From contig JAIPDD010000006.1 in the NCBI GenBank assembly GCA_021737875.1, forward strand, positions 1-41,216: a stretch of DNA of 41,216 nt, read 5' to 3'. Under the pieces are notes generated by a model. That model did no database searches and was not told where the DNA came from. It worked only from the letters and a program-made list of their open reading frames with translations. This DNA comes from Sulfuritalea sp. (GTDB lineage Bacteria > Pseudomonadota > Gammaproteobacteria > Burkholderiales > Burkholderiaceae_C). Shown piece after piece: positions 8,751 through 17,541 of the stretch; the stretch's first letter is position 1, and each line of letters begins with the position of its first letter. The position numbers and the translations under genes were made by a program.

Positions 8751-10262
8751 ATGAAAAAACTACTGGTATCTCTGGCCCTGGGCTGGGGTCTTTTGACCGC
8801 AGGCACCTTTGCAATGGCCCAAGCCGAAGCGCCCGCCGCCGCGGCATCTGGAGCAAAAGCCGCCGCTCCTGCGCCTGCAGCAGCACCCGCCGCAGCGGCG
8901 GAAGCCGCGCCTGCCGCCGCTGCGCCTGTGCCCAACAAGGGCGACACCGCTTGGATGATGGTCTCCACCATCCTCGTGATACTGATGACCGTCCCCGGGT
9001 TGGCCCTTTTTTACGGCGGCTTGGTCCGAAGCAAGAACATGCTCTCGGTCCTCATGCAGGTCATGGTGACCTTCTCCTTGATTGTGGTGCTGTGGTTTAT
9101 CTACGGTTACAGCCTGGCCTTCACCGAAGGCGGCGCTTTCATAGGAGGTTGGGACCGCTTGTTTATGGCTGGCGTGTGGGACAACGCAGCTGGCACGTTT
9201 GCCAATGCGGCTACCTTTAGCAAAGGCGTTGTGATTCCCGAGATCGTGTTTGCTGCATTCCAAGCCACTTTCGCCGGTATCACTTGCGCCTTGATTGTGG
9301 GAGCGTTTGCCGAGCGCATGAAGTTCTCTGCCATGCTGGCCTTTATGGTCTTGTGGTTTACCTTTAGCTACGCGCCCATTGCACACATGGTGTGGTTCTG
9401 GATGGGCCCTGACGCTTACACCGGCAAAGAAGTGGTTGACGCGATGAACGCCAAAGCCGGTTACCTGTGGCAGACCGGCGCGCTGGATTTTGCCGGCGGC
9501 ACCGTGGTGCACATCAACGCAGCGGTGGCTGGTTTGGTCGGCGCCTTTATGTTGGGTAAGCGCATTGGTTACGGCAAAGAAGCCATGGCGCCTCACAGCC
9601 TGACATTGACCATGGTCGGCGCATCCCTGTTGTGGGTGGGCTGGTTTGGTTTCAACGCAGGCTCGGCTTTGGAAGCCAATGGTTTTGCTGCACTGGCTTT
9701 CATCAACACCTTTGGCGCAACGGCAGCGGCCGTGCTGGCGTGGTGTTTGGGTGAGGCGATGATGCGCGGAAAAGCATCCATGCTTGGCGCGGCCTCTGGC
9801 GCGGTGGCGGGCTTGGTGGCGATTACGCCCGCGGCAGGCAACGTCGGTATCGGCGGCGCTTTGGCCATTGGTTTCATCTCAGGCTTTGCCGGGCTGTGGG
9901 GCGTCAACGGCCTGAAGAAAATGCTAGGCGCAGATGACACCTTGGACGTCTTTGGCGTACACGGCGTGTGCGGAATTGTGGGCGCCTTGTTGACGGGCGT
10001 ATTCAACTCACCCAGTTTGGGCGGCCCTGGCTTTGTTGCAGACTGGGTGACTGCCACCGGCATCGCCGCTGGAGACTACTCCATCGCATCGCAAGTGTGG
10101 ATTCAAGCCAAAGCCGTGTTGACCACGGTGGTGTGGTCCGGCGTAGTCTCAATCATCGCGTTCAAGTTGGTGGATCTGACGATCGGCCTGCGTGTGAGCG
10201 AAGAAGACGAGCGCGAAGGTTTGGACATCACTTCGCACGGCGAGACTGCTTACAGCCGCTAA
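8751..10262 (+). CDS. amtB: ammonium transporter AmtB with Ala/Pro-rich N-terminal extension
   Basis: A trimeric ammonium channel of the inner membrane (503 residues). After a signal peptide (1-24, ending AMAQA) comes an Ala/Pro/Glu linker (about 25-61) with no family counterpart in short Amts, then eleven transmembrane segments. The conduction-pore twin His are H254 (GGTVVHINA) and H404 (GVHGVCGIV). The C-terminal tail GLRVSEEDEREGLDITSHGETAY is the form that binds GlnK. It is translated from AAGGAA 8 nt upstream and co-transcribed with glnK. A strong terminator follows. A second, shorter Amt without the linker is encoded at 39777. Confidence 0.95.
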   Translation: MKKLLVSLALGWGLLTAGTFAMAQAEAPAAAASGAKAAAPAPAAAPAAAAEAAPAAAAPVPNKGDTAWMMVSTILVILMTVPGLALFYGGLVRSKNMLSVLMQVMVTFSLIVVLWFIYGYSLAFTEGGAFIGGWDRLFMAGVWDNAAGTFANAATFSKGVVIPEIVFAAFQATFAGITCALIVGAFAERMKFSAMLAFMVLWFTFSYAPIAHMVWFWMGPDAYTGKEVVDAMNAKAGYLWQTGALDFAGGTVVHINAAVAGLVGAFMLGKRIGYGKEAMAPHSLTLTMVGASLLWVGWFGFNAGSALEANGFAALAFINTFGATAAAVLAWCLGEAMMRGKASMLGAASGAVAGLVAITPAAGNVGIGGALAIGFISGFAGLWGVNGLKKMLGADDTLDVFGVHGVCGIVGALLTGVFNSPSLGGPGFVADWVTATGIAAGDYSIASQVWIQAKAVLTTVVWSGVVSIIAFKLVDLTIGLRVSEEDEREGLDITSHGETAYSR

Positions 10263-10277
10263 GCTGTTTTTTGCCCA

Positions 10278-10316
10278 AGCCCCGCACAGCTTTGGTTGTG
10301 CGGGGCTTTTTCTTTT
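10278..10316 (+). terminator. Rho-independent terminator after amtB
   Basis: An 11-bp perfect stem, AGCCCCGCACA (10278-10288) with TGTGCGGGGCT (10297-10307), an 8-nt loop and a following T-rich run (TTTTTCTTTT). It closes the glnK-amtB operon. Confidence 0.93.
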
Positions 10317-10369
10317 CCCGCCACAATAGTGGCTTGACTCAACGCCGCCCTTTAACGCCATAGACCCGC

Positions 10370-11302
10370 ATGCCCACTTCCCCCTCTTGGACTCTTGTAG
10401 ATACAACGCCCTGCGAACTCGGCGAATCGCCGTTTTGGCATCCGCAGGAGCAGCGGCTGTACTGGGTGGATATTCCTGGCAAACAAATCTTGCGAACCAA
10501 CCACGGCGCAGTAGAGCGTTGGGATGTGCCTTCAGAACCCGGTTGTATTGCGCCCGCCTTGGGTGGCGGTTGGGTGATGGCTTTGCGCCATGGGGTATTT
10601 CGTGCGCGGCAATGGGGCGGTGCCTTGGAGCACATCGCCACGCTGCCCTATGACACAGCAACGGTGCGGGCCAATGATGGCAAGTGCGATGCTTTGGGGC
10701 GCTTTTGGGTGGGCACCATTGATGAGACCAAGAAGGCCCAGTCGGCGGCCTTATTTTGTGTGGATGCGCGCCATGCTGGCGCAGCGATTGTCCAAACCAT
10801 GGCCGACCAGGCCTTGACGGCCAATGGCTTGGCGTGGAGCCTTCGCGGCGACACGGTGTACTGGGCTGACACCCCCAAACACCTGGTTCACGCATGGGAT
10901 TTTGATGCGCAAAGCAACACCTTGAGTGCGCACCGAACCCACTTGCAGTTTACCCCCAAGCCCGCCGATTGGCGCTTTGCGGATACAAGCTACCAAGGTC
11001 GCCCAGACGGCGCGGCGGTAGACGCCCAAGGCAATTACTGGGTGGCCATGTTTGAAGGGGCGCGGGTGTGCCAGTTTGCGCCCGATGGCAGGCTGATGGC
11101 TGAAATCAAAACACCTGCCCAGTGCCCCACCATGCCTTGCTTTGGCGGCCCGGACCTCAAAACCTTGTTTATCACCACGGCCCGCCACGGCCGCAGTGAG
11201 GCCGAGTTGGCGCAGTACCCGAATTCAGGTTGCGTGTTTTCTCTGCCGGTGGAGGTGCCGGGGTTGGCGGTTCATTTCTTTGTCGATGGGGCCCAAAGCT
11301 GA
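10370..11302 (+). CDS. SMP-30/gluconolactonase/LRE family lactonase
   Basis: A six-bladed beta-propeller metal-dependent sugar lactonase, 310 residues, soluble, no signal peptide. Metal-site landmarks: Glu19 in CELGESPFWHP, the Asn/Asp region RANDGKCDALGRFWVGT, Asn in ALTANGLAWS, and Asp in GRPDGAAVDAQGNYWVA. Such enzymes open aldonolactones to aldonic acids in oxidative sugar catabolism; the substrate cannot be told from sequence. No clear ribosome site is seen before the ATG. It lies 103 bp upstream of glcE on the same strand, but no metabolic link to glycolate oxidase is evident. Confidence 0.9.
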   Translation: MPTSPSWTLVDTTPCELGESPFWHPQEQRLYWVDIPGKQILRTNHGAVERWDVPSEPGCIAPALGGGWVMALRHGVFRARQWGGALEHIATLPYDTATVRANDGKCDALGRFWVGTIDETKKAQSAALFCVDARHAGAAIVQTMADQALTANGLAWSLRGDTVYWADTPKHLVHAWDFDAQSNTLSAHRTHLQFTPKPADWRFADTSYQGRPDGAAVDAQGNYWVAMFEGARVCQFAPDGRLMAEIKTPAQCPTMPCFGGPDLKTLFITTARHGRSEAELAQYPNSGCVFSLPVEVPGLAVHFFVDGAQS

Positions 11303-11405
11303 GGTTTGGGCGAAGGCTTGGGCGAAGGATTAGCCAAGATTTCAACCAAAGAGCGTTCAAAAAATTCACGCGGTAGCAGCGGCCACAGCCCTTACCATTG
11401 GTCTG

Positions 11406-12632
11406 ATGCCATTTCCCCCTCCTGCGACTGAAAGCCCCTCTGACGCTGCAAGCACGCGCTTGGCTGAGCGCGTTCGCGCTGCCTTTCACCAGCCACTAGG
11501 CCAGCGCCCCTTGTTGCGGGTGCGTGGCGGGGGCAGCAAAGATTTTTATGGTTCCAACTTGGACGGCGAGGTCTTAAGCACCCAAGAACTTCAAGGCATC
11601 GTGTCGTATGAGCCTTCAGAGTTGGTCGTGACGGTTCGGGCGGGAACGCCCTTGGCGGAGTTAGAAGCGACCTTGCTTGAAAAAAACCAGTGTCTGCCGT
11701 TTGAGCCGCCCCACTTTGATGGGGGAACGCAAACGCAAACCACGTTGGGCGGCATGGTCGCAGCCGGGCTGAGCGGGCCAGCGCGGGCCACGGCCGGGGC
11801 GGTGAAAGATTTTGTTTTGGGCGCGCGGTTTATCAATGGACGGGGCGAACACCTCACCTTTGGCGGCCAGGTCATGAAAAACGTGGCGGGCTATGACGTG
11901 AGCCGCTTGCTTGCAGGCAGCTGGGGAACCTTGGGTGTGATCACCGAGGTGTCGCTCAAAGTCTTGGCCTTTGCGCCCAGTGAAGCGACCTTGGTGTGTG
12001 GCTTGCCACAAGACAAAGCCTTGGAGCTCTTACACCGCTGGGGCGGCCAGCCCCTGCCTTTGAATGCGAGTTGCTGGGTGCATGACGCGACCGCCAGCCC
12101 TCCCCGAGATTTCTTGTTTGTTCGTTTGCGCGGTGCAACCGCTGCGGTGCAGTCGGCCTTGGTTCGCATGCAGGTCGATGTGCAGGCGCAAAACGGCGAT
12201 GTGCTTGTGATGGACAACGCACGGGCCGGCCCCGATTGGGTGGCCTGCCGCGAACAACAGCTGCCGTTTTTTACCCAGGCGCCCACCCCCGAGGCTTGTC
12301 TTTGGCGCTTGTCGGTTCCACAAACTGCCGCGGTTTTGGCCTTGCCTGCATCGGTGCAGTCGGGCCCATTTATCGAATGGCACGGAGCCCAGCGCTGGCT
12401 TTGGGCTCCTGCCACAGCGGCTTTGGAACTTCACGCGCTGGCGCAGCGCGCCGGTGGCCACGCCACCTTGTTTCGCAGACCCCAGGGCGCTTTGGCGAGT
12501 GCGCCCGCACAGGCTGCAGTTTTTCCGGCGCTTGACGCGGTTCAGCAGCGCATTCAAACCGCCTTACAAGAACAATGCGATCCCCGTGGCGTGTTCAACA
12601 CCCGGCGTTTAAACCAAGCGTGGCCTTCGTAA
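11406..12632 (+). CDS. glcE: glycolate oxidase FAD-binding subunit GlcE
   Basis: Second flavin-binding subunit of the GlcDEF glycolate dehydrogenase, which oxidises glycolate to glyoxylate. 408 residues with a PCMH-type FAD domain: RVRGGGSKDFYG (38-49), GTPLAELEATL, the HFDGGTQTQTTLGGMVAAGLSGP region in pieces, and GQVMKNVAGYDVSRLLAGSWGTLGVITEVSLKV. The C-terminal FNTRR is usual for the family. It is followed 28 bp later by glcF. The catalytic GlcD, usually encoded immediately upstream, is not in the window. Confidence 0.93.
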   Translation: MPFPPPATESPSDAASTRLAERVRAAFHQPLGQRPLLRVRGGGSKDFYGSNLDGEVLSTQELQGIVSYEPSELVVTVRAGTPLAELEATLLEKNQCLPFEPPHFDGGTQTQTTLGGMVAAGLSGPARATAGAVKDFVLGARFINGRGEHLTFGGQVMKNVAGYDVSRLLAGSWGTLGVITEVSLKVLAFAPSEATLVCGLPQDKALELLHRWGGQPLPLNASCWVHDATASPPRDFLFVRLRGATAAVQSALVRMQVDVQAQNGDVLVMDNARAGPDWVACREQQLPFFTQAPTPEACLWRLSVPQTAAVLALPASVQSGPFIEWHGAQRWLWAPATAALELHALAQRAGGHATLFRRPQGALASAPAQAAVFPALDAVQQRIQTALQEQCDPRGVFNTRRLNQAWPS

Positions 12633-12660
12633 ACGCCTAGCCAAAGAATAAATTTTCTCC

Positions 12661-13896
12661 ATGCAATCCACCCTTTCACCCGAATACCAAAACAGCGCCG
12701 ATGGACTGGCAGCACAAGCCATTGTGCGCAACTGCGTGCACTGTGGTTTTTGCACCGCCACCTGCCCCACCTACCAGCTGCTCGGCGATGAGCTAGACAG
12801 CCCGCGGGGACGCATCTACCTGATCAAACAAGTCTTAGAAGGTGCCGAGCCCACGCGCAAAACCCAGCAACACCTGGACCGCTGCTTAACGTGCCGCAAT
12901 TGCGAGAGCACTTGTCCCAGCGGCGTGGAATACGGCCACCTCATTGACATTGGGCGCAAGCTGGTTGATGAAAAAGTCAAACGACCCGTGCTTGAAAAAA
13001 CGCTGCGCTGGGCGCTCAAAGAAGGGCTGCCTTCGCCCGTGTTTGGCGTGGCGATGAAGATGGGGCAAGCGGTGCGCGGCGTCTTGCCTGCAAGCCTGCG
13101 CTCCAAAGTGCCTGCGCGTCAAAACGCCGGACATCTGCCGACCCAAACCCATGCGCGCAAAGTACTGATGCTCGCGGGCTGTGTACAGCCTTCCATGGGC
13201 CCTAATATCAATAGCGCAACCATGCGTGTGCTTGACGCCTGTGGAATTCAAACCTTGGTTGCAGACAAAGCAGGGTGCTGTGGCGCGGTGAAGTTTCATT
13301 TGAACGACCACGAAGGTGGCAAAGACCATATGCGCACCAATATCGACGCCTGGTGGCCGCTGGTGAGTGCGGGCGACGTAGAGGCCATCGTGATGAACGC
13401 CTCCGGTTGTGGGGTGATGGTCAAAGACTATGGCCACGCGCTCAAAGACGATCCGGCCTATGCCGACAAAGCCCAGCGCATCAGCGCCTTGACCAAAGAC
13501 ATCAGTGAGTTGCTGCCGGACTTGGTTCCCTTGCTCAAACCGAAATTGCAAAGCGCTGCGGTTGAAGCGGCTGGCTTGCAAGCTTTTCACCCGCCTTGCA
13601 CCTTGCAGCACGGACAAAAATTGCGCGGCGGTGTGGAAGCACATTTACAGGCTCTGGGCTTTCAGGTGCGCGTTGCCACCAACGAGTCGCATTTGTGCTG
13701 TGGCTCAGCAGGCACGTACTCGGTTCTCAACCCCACGCTGGCCTACCAATTGCGCGACCGCAAACTCGGCCACCTGGGTGAACTTGCACCACAGGCCATT
13801 CTTTCGGCCAACATTGGTTGCATCACCCACCTCCAAAGCGGCTCGGATATTCCGGTGAAGCACTGGATCGAGCTTTTAGACGCAGCGCTTGCTTAG
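12661..13896 (+). CDS. glcF: glycolate oxidase iron-sulfur subunit GlcF
   Basis: Electron-transfer subunit of glycolate dehydrogenase, 411 residues. Two 4Fe-4S motifs are seen: Cys 25/28/31/35 (CVHCGFCTATCP) and Cys 75/78/81/85 (CLTCRNCESTCP). Two CCG domains follow, marked by AGCCGAVKFH and LCCGSAGTYS, with HPPCTLQHGQ between them. The protein likely passes electrons from GlcD/GlcE to the quinone pool at the membrane. No Shine-Dalgarno is visible in the 28-bp gap to glcE. The stop codon is buried in a 12-bp hairpin stem. Confidence 0.95.
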   Translation: MQSTLSPEYQNSADGLAAQAIVRNCVHCGFCTATCPTYQLLGDELDSPRGRIYLIKQVLEGAEPTRKTQQHLDRCLTCRNCESTCPSGVEYGHLIDIGRKLVDEKVKRPVLEKTLRWALKEGLPSPVFGVAMKMGQAVRGVLPASLRSKVPARQNAGHLPTQTHARKVLMLAGCVQPSMGPNINSATMRVLDACGIQTLVADKAGCCGAVKFHLNDHEGGKDHMRTNIDAWWPLVSAGDVEAIVMNASGCGVMVKDYGHALKDDPAYADKAQRISALTKDISELLPDLVPLLKPKLQSAAVEAAGLQAFHPPCTLQHGQKLRGGVEAHLQALGFQVRVATNESHLCCGSAGTYSVLNPTLAYQLRDRKLGHLGELAPQAILSANIGCITHLQSGSDIPVKHWIELLDAALA

Positions 13897-13912
13897 AGCA
13901 TCTAAGCAAGCG
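13886..13912. terminator. 12-bp perfect hairpin over the glcF stop codon
   Basis: CGCTTGCTTAGA (13886-13897) and TCTAAGCAAGCG (13901-13912) pair perfectly around a 3-nt loop; the TAG of glcF (13894-13896) is inside the left arm. No T-run follows on either strand, so it is not a standard intrinsic terminator. It may protect 3' ends of the two convergent mRNAs. Confidence 0.5.
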
Positions 13913-13928
13913 AAGTCCCGCTGGTTAT

Positions 13929-14405
13929 TTAGCTGCAGCTAACGCTGCCGCAGCCCGACATGGTCACATTTTTGATGGTGGAGGGGTCTGCCAAGGTCTC
14001 ACTTACGCTGTCAAATCCTACTGACTGCAGGTGGGCGGCTAAACCCGCGTCCATGCTGGCTGCGTGGCCAGGGAACCATTCGGCTAGCGCCTCGGCCATG
14101 CGCGTGATGATGCGCTTGTCGGTATCCATGTAGTGGGCCTCAACCGCACGCATGGTCTCCAAAATGGCGGCGTGGTGTTCGGCGTGGCAGTTGTCGGCTG
14201 AAAAGCCTGTGGCCAGCATCCAGCGTTCTTCTTGCGCAAAATGCGCCACCGTATGGTCTAAGAAATCGCGGTACAACGCCAGTTGCTGGTCTTCGGGCGT
14301 GGCCAACAGCTGGTTAATGCGTTCTATAAATTCGAGGTGGGTTTCGTCCATGCGGGCGTCGCCCGTGGAGAGTGTGTCGGTCCAAAGCATGGAGTTTGAG
14401 GTCAT
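13929..14405 (-). CDS. bacteriohemerythrin
   Basis: A non-haem di-iron O2-binding four-helix bundle, 158 residues from the ATG at 14405 (a TTG at 14435 would add ten residues). Iron ligands by family pattern: H23 (MDETHLEF), H51 or H55 and E59 (HTVAHFAQEER), H74 and H78 (CHAEHHAAI), and H114 and D119 (WFPGHAASMD). It is probably cytosolic and used in O2 binding, sensing or delivery. Unusual is a 30-residue C-terminal extension ending in SGCGSVSCS, with a Cys pair (C152, C157) that resembles a small metal or disulfide site. It converges on glcF. Confidence 0.9.
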   Translation of the reverse strand: MTSNSMLWTDTLSTGDARMDETHLEFIERINQLLATPEDQQLALYRDFLDHTVAHFAQEERWMLATGFSADNCHAEHHAAILETMRAVEAHYMDTDKRIITRMAEALAEWFPGHAASMDAGLAAHLQSVGFDSVSETLADPSTIKNVTMSGCGSVSCS

Positions 14406-14494
14406 AACAGTCGATAGCCTGATGCGCTCAGGCAAGGGTCAAAGCTTGGCGGATAGAAGTGAGAGAAATGGGATTATCGCGCCCCACAACCCCT

Positions 14495-15451
14495 TCAATT
14501 GGCCCGACGAATATCAGACGGGGCAGAGCCGTAGGAGTCTTTGAAACTTCTTGAAAAATGCGACTGGTTAACAAAGCCGCATTGGATTGCAATGTCAGCA
14601 ATAGGATTTCGGCTTTGCTTTAAAAGCTCGTGGGCGCGGGACAAACGCAGCTGTAGTGCAAACTGAGCCGGACTCATGGAGAGCTCGGTTTTAAACAAAC
14701 GCTCCAATTGACGCGAACTGACATGCACTTGGTGCGCAATAAATTCAGTAGACAAAGGAGAGCTCAAACTTCGCTCCATCATTAAAACTGCTTTTCGCAC
14801 CCGTTGGTCGGATGTGTTGGAGCCCAGCAAGGGCAAGGGTTGGGTGTTCTGTGACGAGAGAGACTCTTGTGCAATCAATATGCGCAAAGCTTTTTTGGCT
14901 TGGGCTTGGCCTCCGCGCGCACTGATTAAATGCGCTGCAAGATGCACCACGCTGGTTCCACCAGCGCAGGTGATGCGTTGGCGGTCAATGGTGAAAAGAT
15001 CAGCAGACGTGGTTCTAATCGTAGGAAAACGGCGTTTGAATTCAGAGACATGAAACCAACTGACACAGGCCTGATGCCCGCAAAGCAAGCCCAGTTGTGC
15101 CAAAACAAAACTACCTGTACAAATACCAATCAATGCAACGCCCATGGTCGCGCTATGGCGAATGTAATGTTGCAGTTCGGTGTGCAGCGGGGGAGAGTCA
15201 AGCAATCCGCCAACAACGACCAGAAAATCAATAGCCAGTGGGTCAGAGAGTTGGGTTGTTGGATGAATTTCAACGCCGCAGCTGGCTTGAATGGGCTGCA
15301 TGTCGTGGCTTAAAACGGTCCAACTGCAGTCAATAGGCCGACTGCGGTCGCCCTCGTCTGCAGCCAGACGCAACGTATCAACGAAAGCGGAAAAGGCTAA
15401 GAGAGTGAACTTCGGACTAAGAATAAATCCGATACGCAATGGGTGTTGCAT
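14495..15451 (-). CDS. GATase1-AraC (GlxA-type) transcriptional regulator, downstream copy
   Basis: 318 residues from the ATG at 15451 (MQHPLRIGFI); a GTG at 15493 would overlap the permease gene. The N-terminal half is a DJ-1/PfpI-like ligand domain (FVDTLRLAADEG, DFLVVVGGLLD, LIGICTGSFVLAQLGLL, CAGGTSVVHLAAHLI). The C-terminal half is a double-HTH AraC DNA-binding domain (HVSSRQLERLFKTEL, IADIAIQCGFVNQSHFSRSFKDSYG). Relatives in pseudomonads (GbdR, SouR, CdhR, CahR) sense small quaternary or N-methyl compounds. It is the last gene of the creatinase-ABC cluster, 13 bp after the permease, so it is likely co-expressed with it. Confidence 0.9.
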   Translation of the reverse strand: MQHPLRIGFILSPKFTLLAFSAFVDTLRLAADEGDRSRPIDCSWTVLSHDMQPIQASCGVEIHPTTQLSDPLAIDFLVVVGGLLDSPPLHTELQHYIRHSATMGVALIGICTGSFVLAQLGLLCGHQACVSWFHVSEFKRRFPTIRTTSADLFTIDRQRITCAGGTSVVHLAAHLISARGGQAQAKKALRILIAQESLSSQNTQPLPLLGSNTSDQRVRKAVLMMERSLSSPLSTEFIAHQVHVSSRQLERLFKTELSMSPAQFALQLRLSRAHELLKQSRNPIADIAIQCGFVNQSHFSRSFKDSYGSAPSDIRRAN

Positions 15452-15464
15452 GGGTTGGCACGCA

Positions 15465-16301
15465 TTACTCCGCGATACCGCGCAATGCGACACTTCGACG
15501 CCGCAGGAGTTCGAGGGTTAAAAGCAAAAAAATTGCAAAAATAATCAAAACAAATGCTGCGGCAAGAATGGTGGGAGAGAGCTGTTCACGAAGCCCAGTC
15601 CACATTTGGCGAGGCAGGGTTGTTTGTTCTGCACCCCCTAAAAACAGAACCACCACCACTTCATCGAAGGAGGTTGCAAATGCAAAAAGTGCCCCAGATA
15701 AAACCCCAGGCCACACCAAGGGAAGCATGATTTTGCGAAAGGCAAAAAATTGCGAGGCGCCAAGACTTCGGGCAGCACGGAGCAAATTCATATCAAACCC
15801 ACCCAAGGTCGCCGTCACAGTGATAACGACAAACGGCATTCCCAGTGCAGCGTGAACCAACACGATTCCAAGTAGGCTGTTGGCGATTCCAAGCTTAGAG
15901 AAAAAGAAGTAAGCACCCACAGCGAGTACGACGACGGGGACAATCATGGGCGAGACTAACACTGCCATGATCAACCGCTTGCCTGGTAGGTTTCGGTGAT
16001 TCAAACCAACGGCCGCAAGCGTTCCTAATGTGGTTGCAAGCAGTGTGGCAAGCGTAGCCGTCACCAAGCTATTTGAAATGGCGGAAAGCCAGACAGGGTT
16101 GGTGAACAATTCATGAAACCAACGCAGGCTGTAGGTGTGAATAGGGAAATGAAAATAGGGCTCGTTATTGAAAGCAAGCGGGATGACAACCAACACCGGC
16201 GCAACTAAAAAAAACAAGATGGCACCGCAGCCAATGAGGAGCAGCCAATGACGAAAACGCTGAAGCGCCGTGGTGTAAAGGGGCAGGTTTGAAATACTCA
16301 T
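15465..16301 (-). CDS. ABC transporter permease, PotC-like
   Basis: Inner-membrane permease of the polyamine/opine importer class, 278 residues with six predicted transmembrane segments. The EAA loop that docks on the ATPase is LLRAARSLGASQFFAFRKIMLPLVWPG (seen in parts, about residues 170-200), preceded by GMPFVVITVTATL. The start overlaps the stop of the upstream permease gene by ATGA (16298-16301), which means coupled translation. It forms one importer with the ATPase, binding protein and second permease encoded just upstream. The substrate is inferred from the linked creatinase to be creatine or a related guanidino compound. Confidence 0.9.
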   Translation of the reverse strand: MSISNLPLYTTALQRFRHWLLLIGCGAILFFLVAPVLVVIPLAFNNEPYFHFPIHTYSLRWFHELFTNPVWLSAISNSLVTATLATLLATTLGTLAAVGLNHRNLPGKRLIMAVLVSPMIVPVVVLAVGAYFFFSKLGIANSLLGIVLVHAALGMPFVVITVTATLGGFDMNLLRAARSLGASQFFAFRKIMLPLVWPGVLSGALFAFATSFDEVVVVLFLGGAEQTTLPRQMWTGLREQLSPTILAAAFVLIIFAIFLLLTLELLRRRSVALRGIAE

Positions 16302-17524
16302 CCTAGCCTCACGTTGCTAACGCCTACCAGCCGATCGTAGACCCAGTAGAGAAGCAAAACCGCGCCTAACAAAATGGCAGACAGTGCCGAGGCTAGCCCC
16401 CAGTTGAGGGAGCGGCCGATGTTGTCAGCAACAAAATAACTGATCATTTGGTCGGCTGCACCACCGACTAAAGCGGGGGTAATGTAGTAGCCAAGTGACA
16501 AAATAAACACAAGCAATGCGCCGGCGCTGATACCAGGCAAACACTGCGGTAAGTAGACGCGGAAAAATGCCGTCATGGGTTTTGCGCCCAAAGACCGCGC
16601 CGCACGAACGTAGGAGGGCGGGATTTGCCGCATTACAGAGTACATGGGCAAAATCGTGAAAGGCAAAAGAATGTGCGTCATCGCAACGATGACGCCAAAC
16701 CGATTAAACACAAGTGCAAGAGGCTCAGCAATCAATCCTAGCGCTTGAAGGGTTGAGTTAACCACACCCTCCTTTTGAAGCATCACCATCCAAGCGGTTG
16801 TTCGAACCAGCAAGGAGGTCCAAAAGGGAAGCAAGACCAAAATAAGCAACATATTGGCTTGCTTGTCTTGCATGTGCGCAAGCAAATAGGCCAAAGGAAA
16901 ACCTAGTAGCAAGCACATCAATGTGACCGTCAGTGCAACGCCTACGGTGCGCATAAATACGGTGACATGAATTCGCTGGCCTTCATCTTGGAGGCTAATC
17001 TCACCCGAACTTTGGCGCTGAAAATCAAGTGCAGATAGAAAAAATAGGGTGTGATTCTCGGAAGAAAGGTTGCGAATGATGCCCCACACCTTGGGTTGAC
17101 CCCAAGCGGGGTCTGCATTTTCGAAAAAGGGCTGCCAGGGTCCGCTGTCTTGGGCCGATACTTTGCGTGCAGCGCGCATAAAGATACTGCGTGTGCCGCT
17201 TTCTTCGAAGTTAAGTCGTGTTGCGATGGGGCTAATTTTCTCAGCCGCAACCGCTGCCTTCATGTCCTGTGCCAAGGCTTCAAATACGGGCTCTGGAGGA
17301 ATTTGAGTGCGTGGCCCATTCCATTTTTCTAGGGCTGAAACAGTCAGTGGCAATCCTTCTGGAACCACGGGGTCATGGAAGCTGTTGAGCAAGACGCTGC
17401 CAAGGGGCAGTAAAAAACTTAAGGCCACGAAAATGAACAAGGGTGCGATCAATAGATACGCTCTGAGTTGACCGCGCAGCTCAGCTCTGCGCAGACGGCG
17501 CTCCAAGTTCGGTTGCTCGTTCAT
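16298..17524 (-). CDS. ABC transporter permease, PotB-like, with large periplasmic loop
   Basis: About 408 residues from the ATG at 17524 (MNEQPNLERR); the frame runs on to 17557 inside the binding-protein gene. After transmembrane helix 1 (about 22-44) there is an unusually long hydrophilic segment (about 50-188) before helix 2 (RTVGVALTVTLMCLLLGFPL). The rest is a normal PotB-type core with the EAA loop YVRAARSLGAKPMTAFFRVYLPQCLPG in the C-terminal third. The loop should face the periplasm and could form a small docking domain for the binding protein. It overlaps the next permease by 4 bp. Confidence 0.9.
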   Translation of the reverse strand: MNEQPNLERRLRRAELRGQLRAYLLIAPLFIFVALSFLLPLGSVLLNSFHDPVVPEGLPLTVSALEKWNGPRTQIPPEPVFEALAQDMKAAVAAEKISPIATRLNFEESGTRSIFMRAARKVSAQDSGPWQPFFENADPAWGQPKVWGIIRNLSSENHTLFFLSALDFQRQSSGEISLQDEGQRIHVTVFMRTVGVALTVTLMCLLLGFPLAYLLAHMQDKQANMLLILVLLPFWTSLLVRTTAWMVMLQKEGVVNSTLQALGLIAEPLALVFNRFGVIVAMTHILLPFTILPMYSVMRQIPPSYVRAARSLGAKPMTAFFRVYLPQCLPGISAGALLVFILSLGYYITPALVGGAADQMISYFVADNIGRSLNWGLASALSAILLGAVLLLYWVYDRLVGVSNVRLG

Positions 17525-17541
17525 TTCCGTGCCAAGGTTTT

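Noticed and set aside
8760-9596. 278-codon open frame antisense to amtB
   Set aside because: It mirrors a strongly conserved transporter; the product is low-complexity His/Gly/Arg-rich and has no ribosome site.
11303-11340. Tandem repeat TTGGGCGAAGG before glcE
   Set aside because: Only two copies, next to a gene end; no sign of an extended repeat or function.
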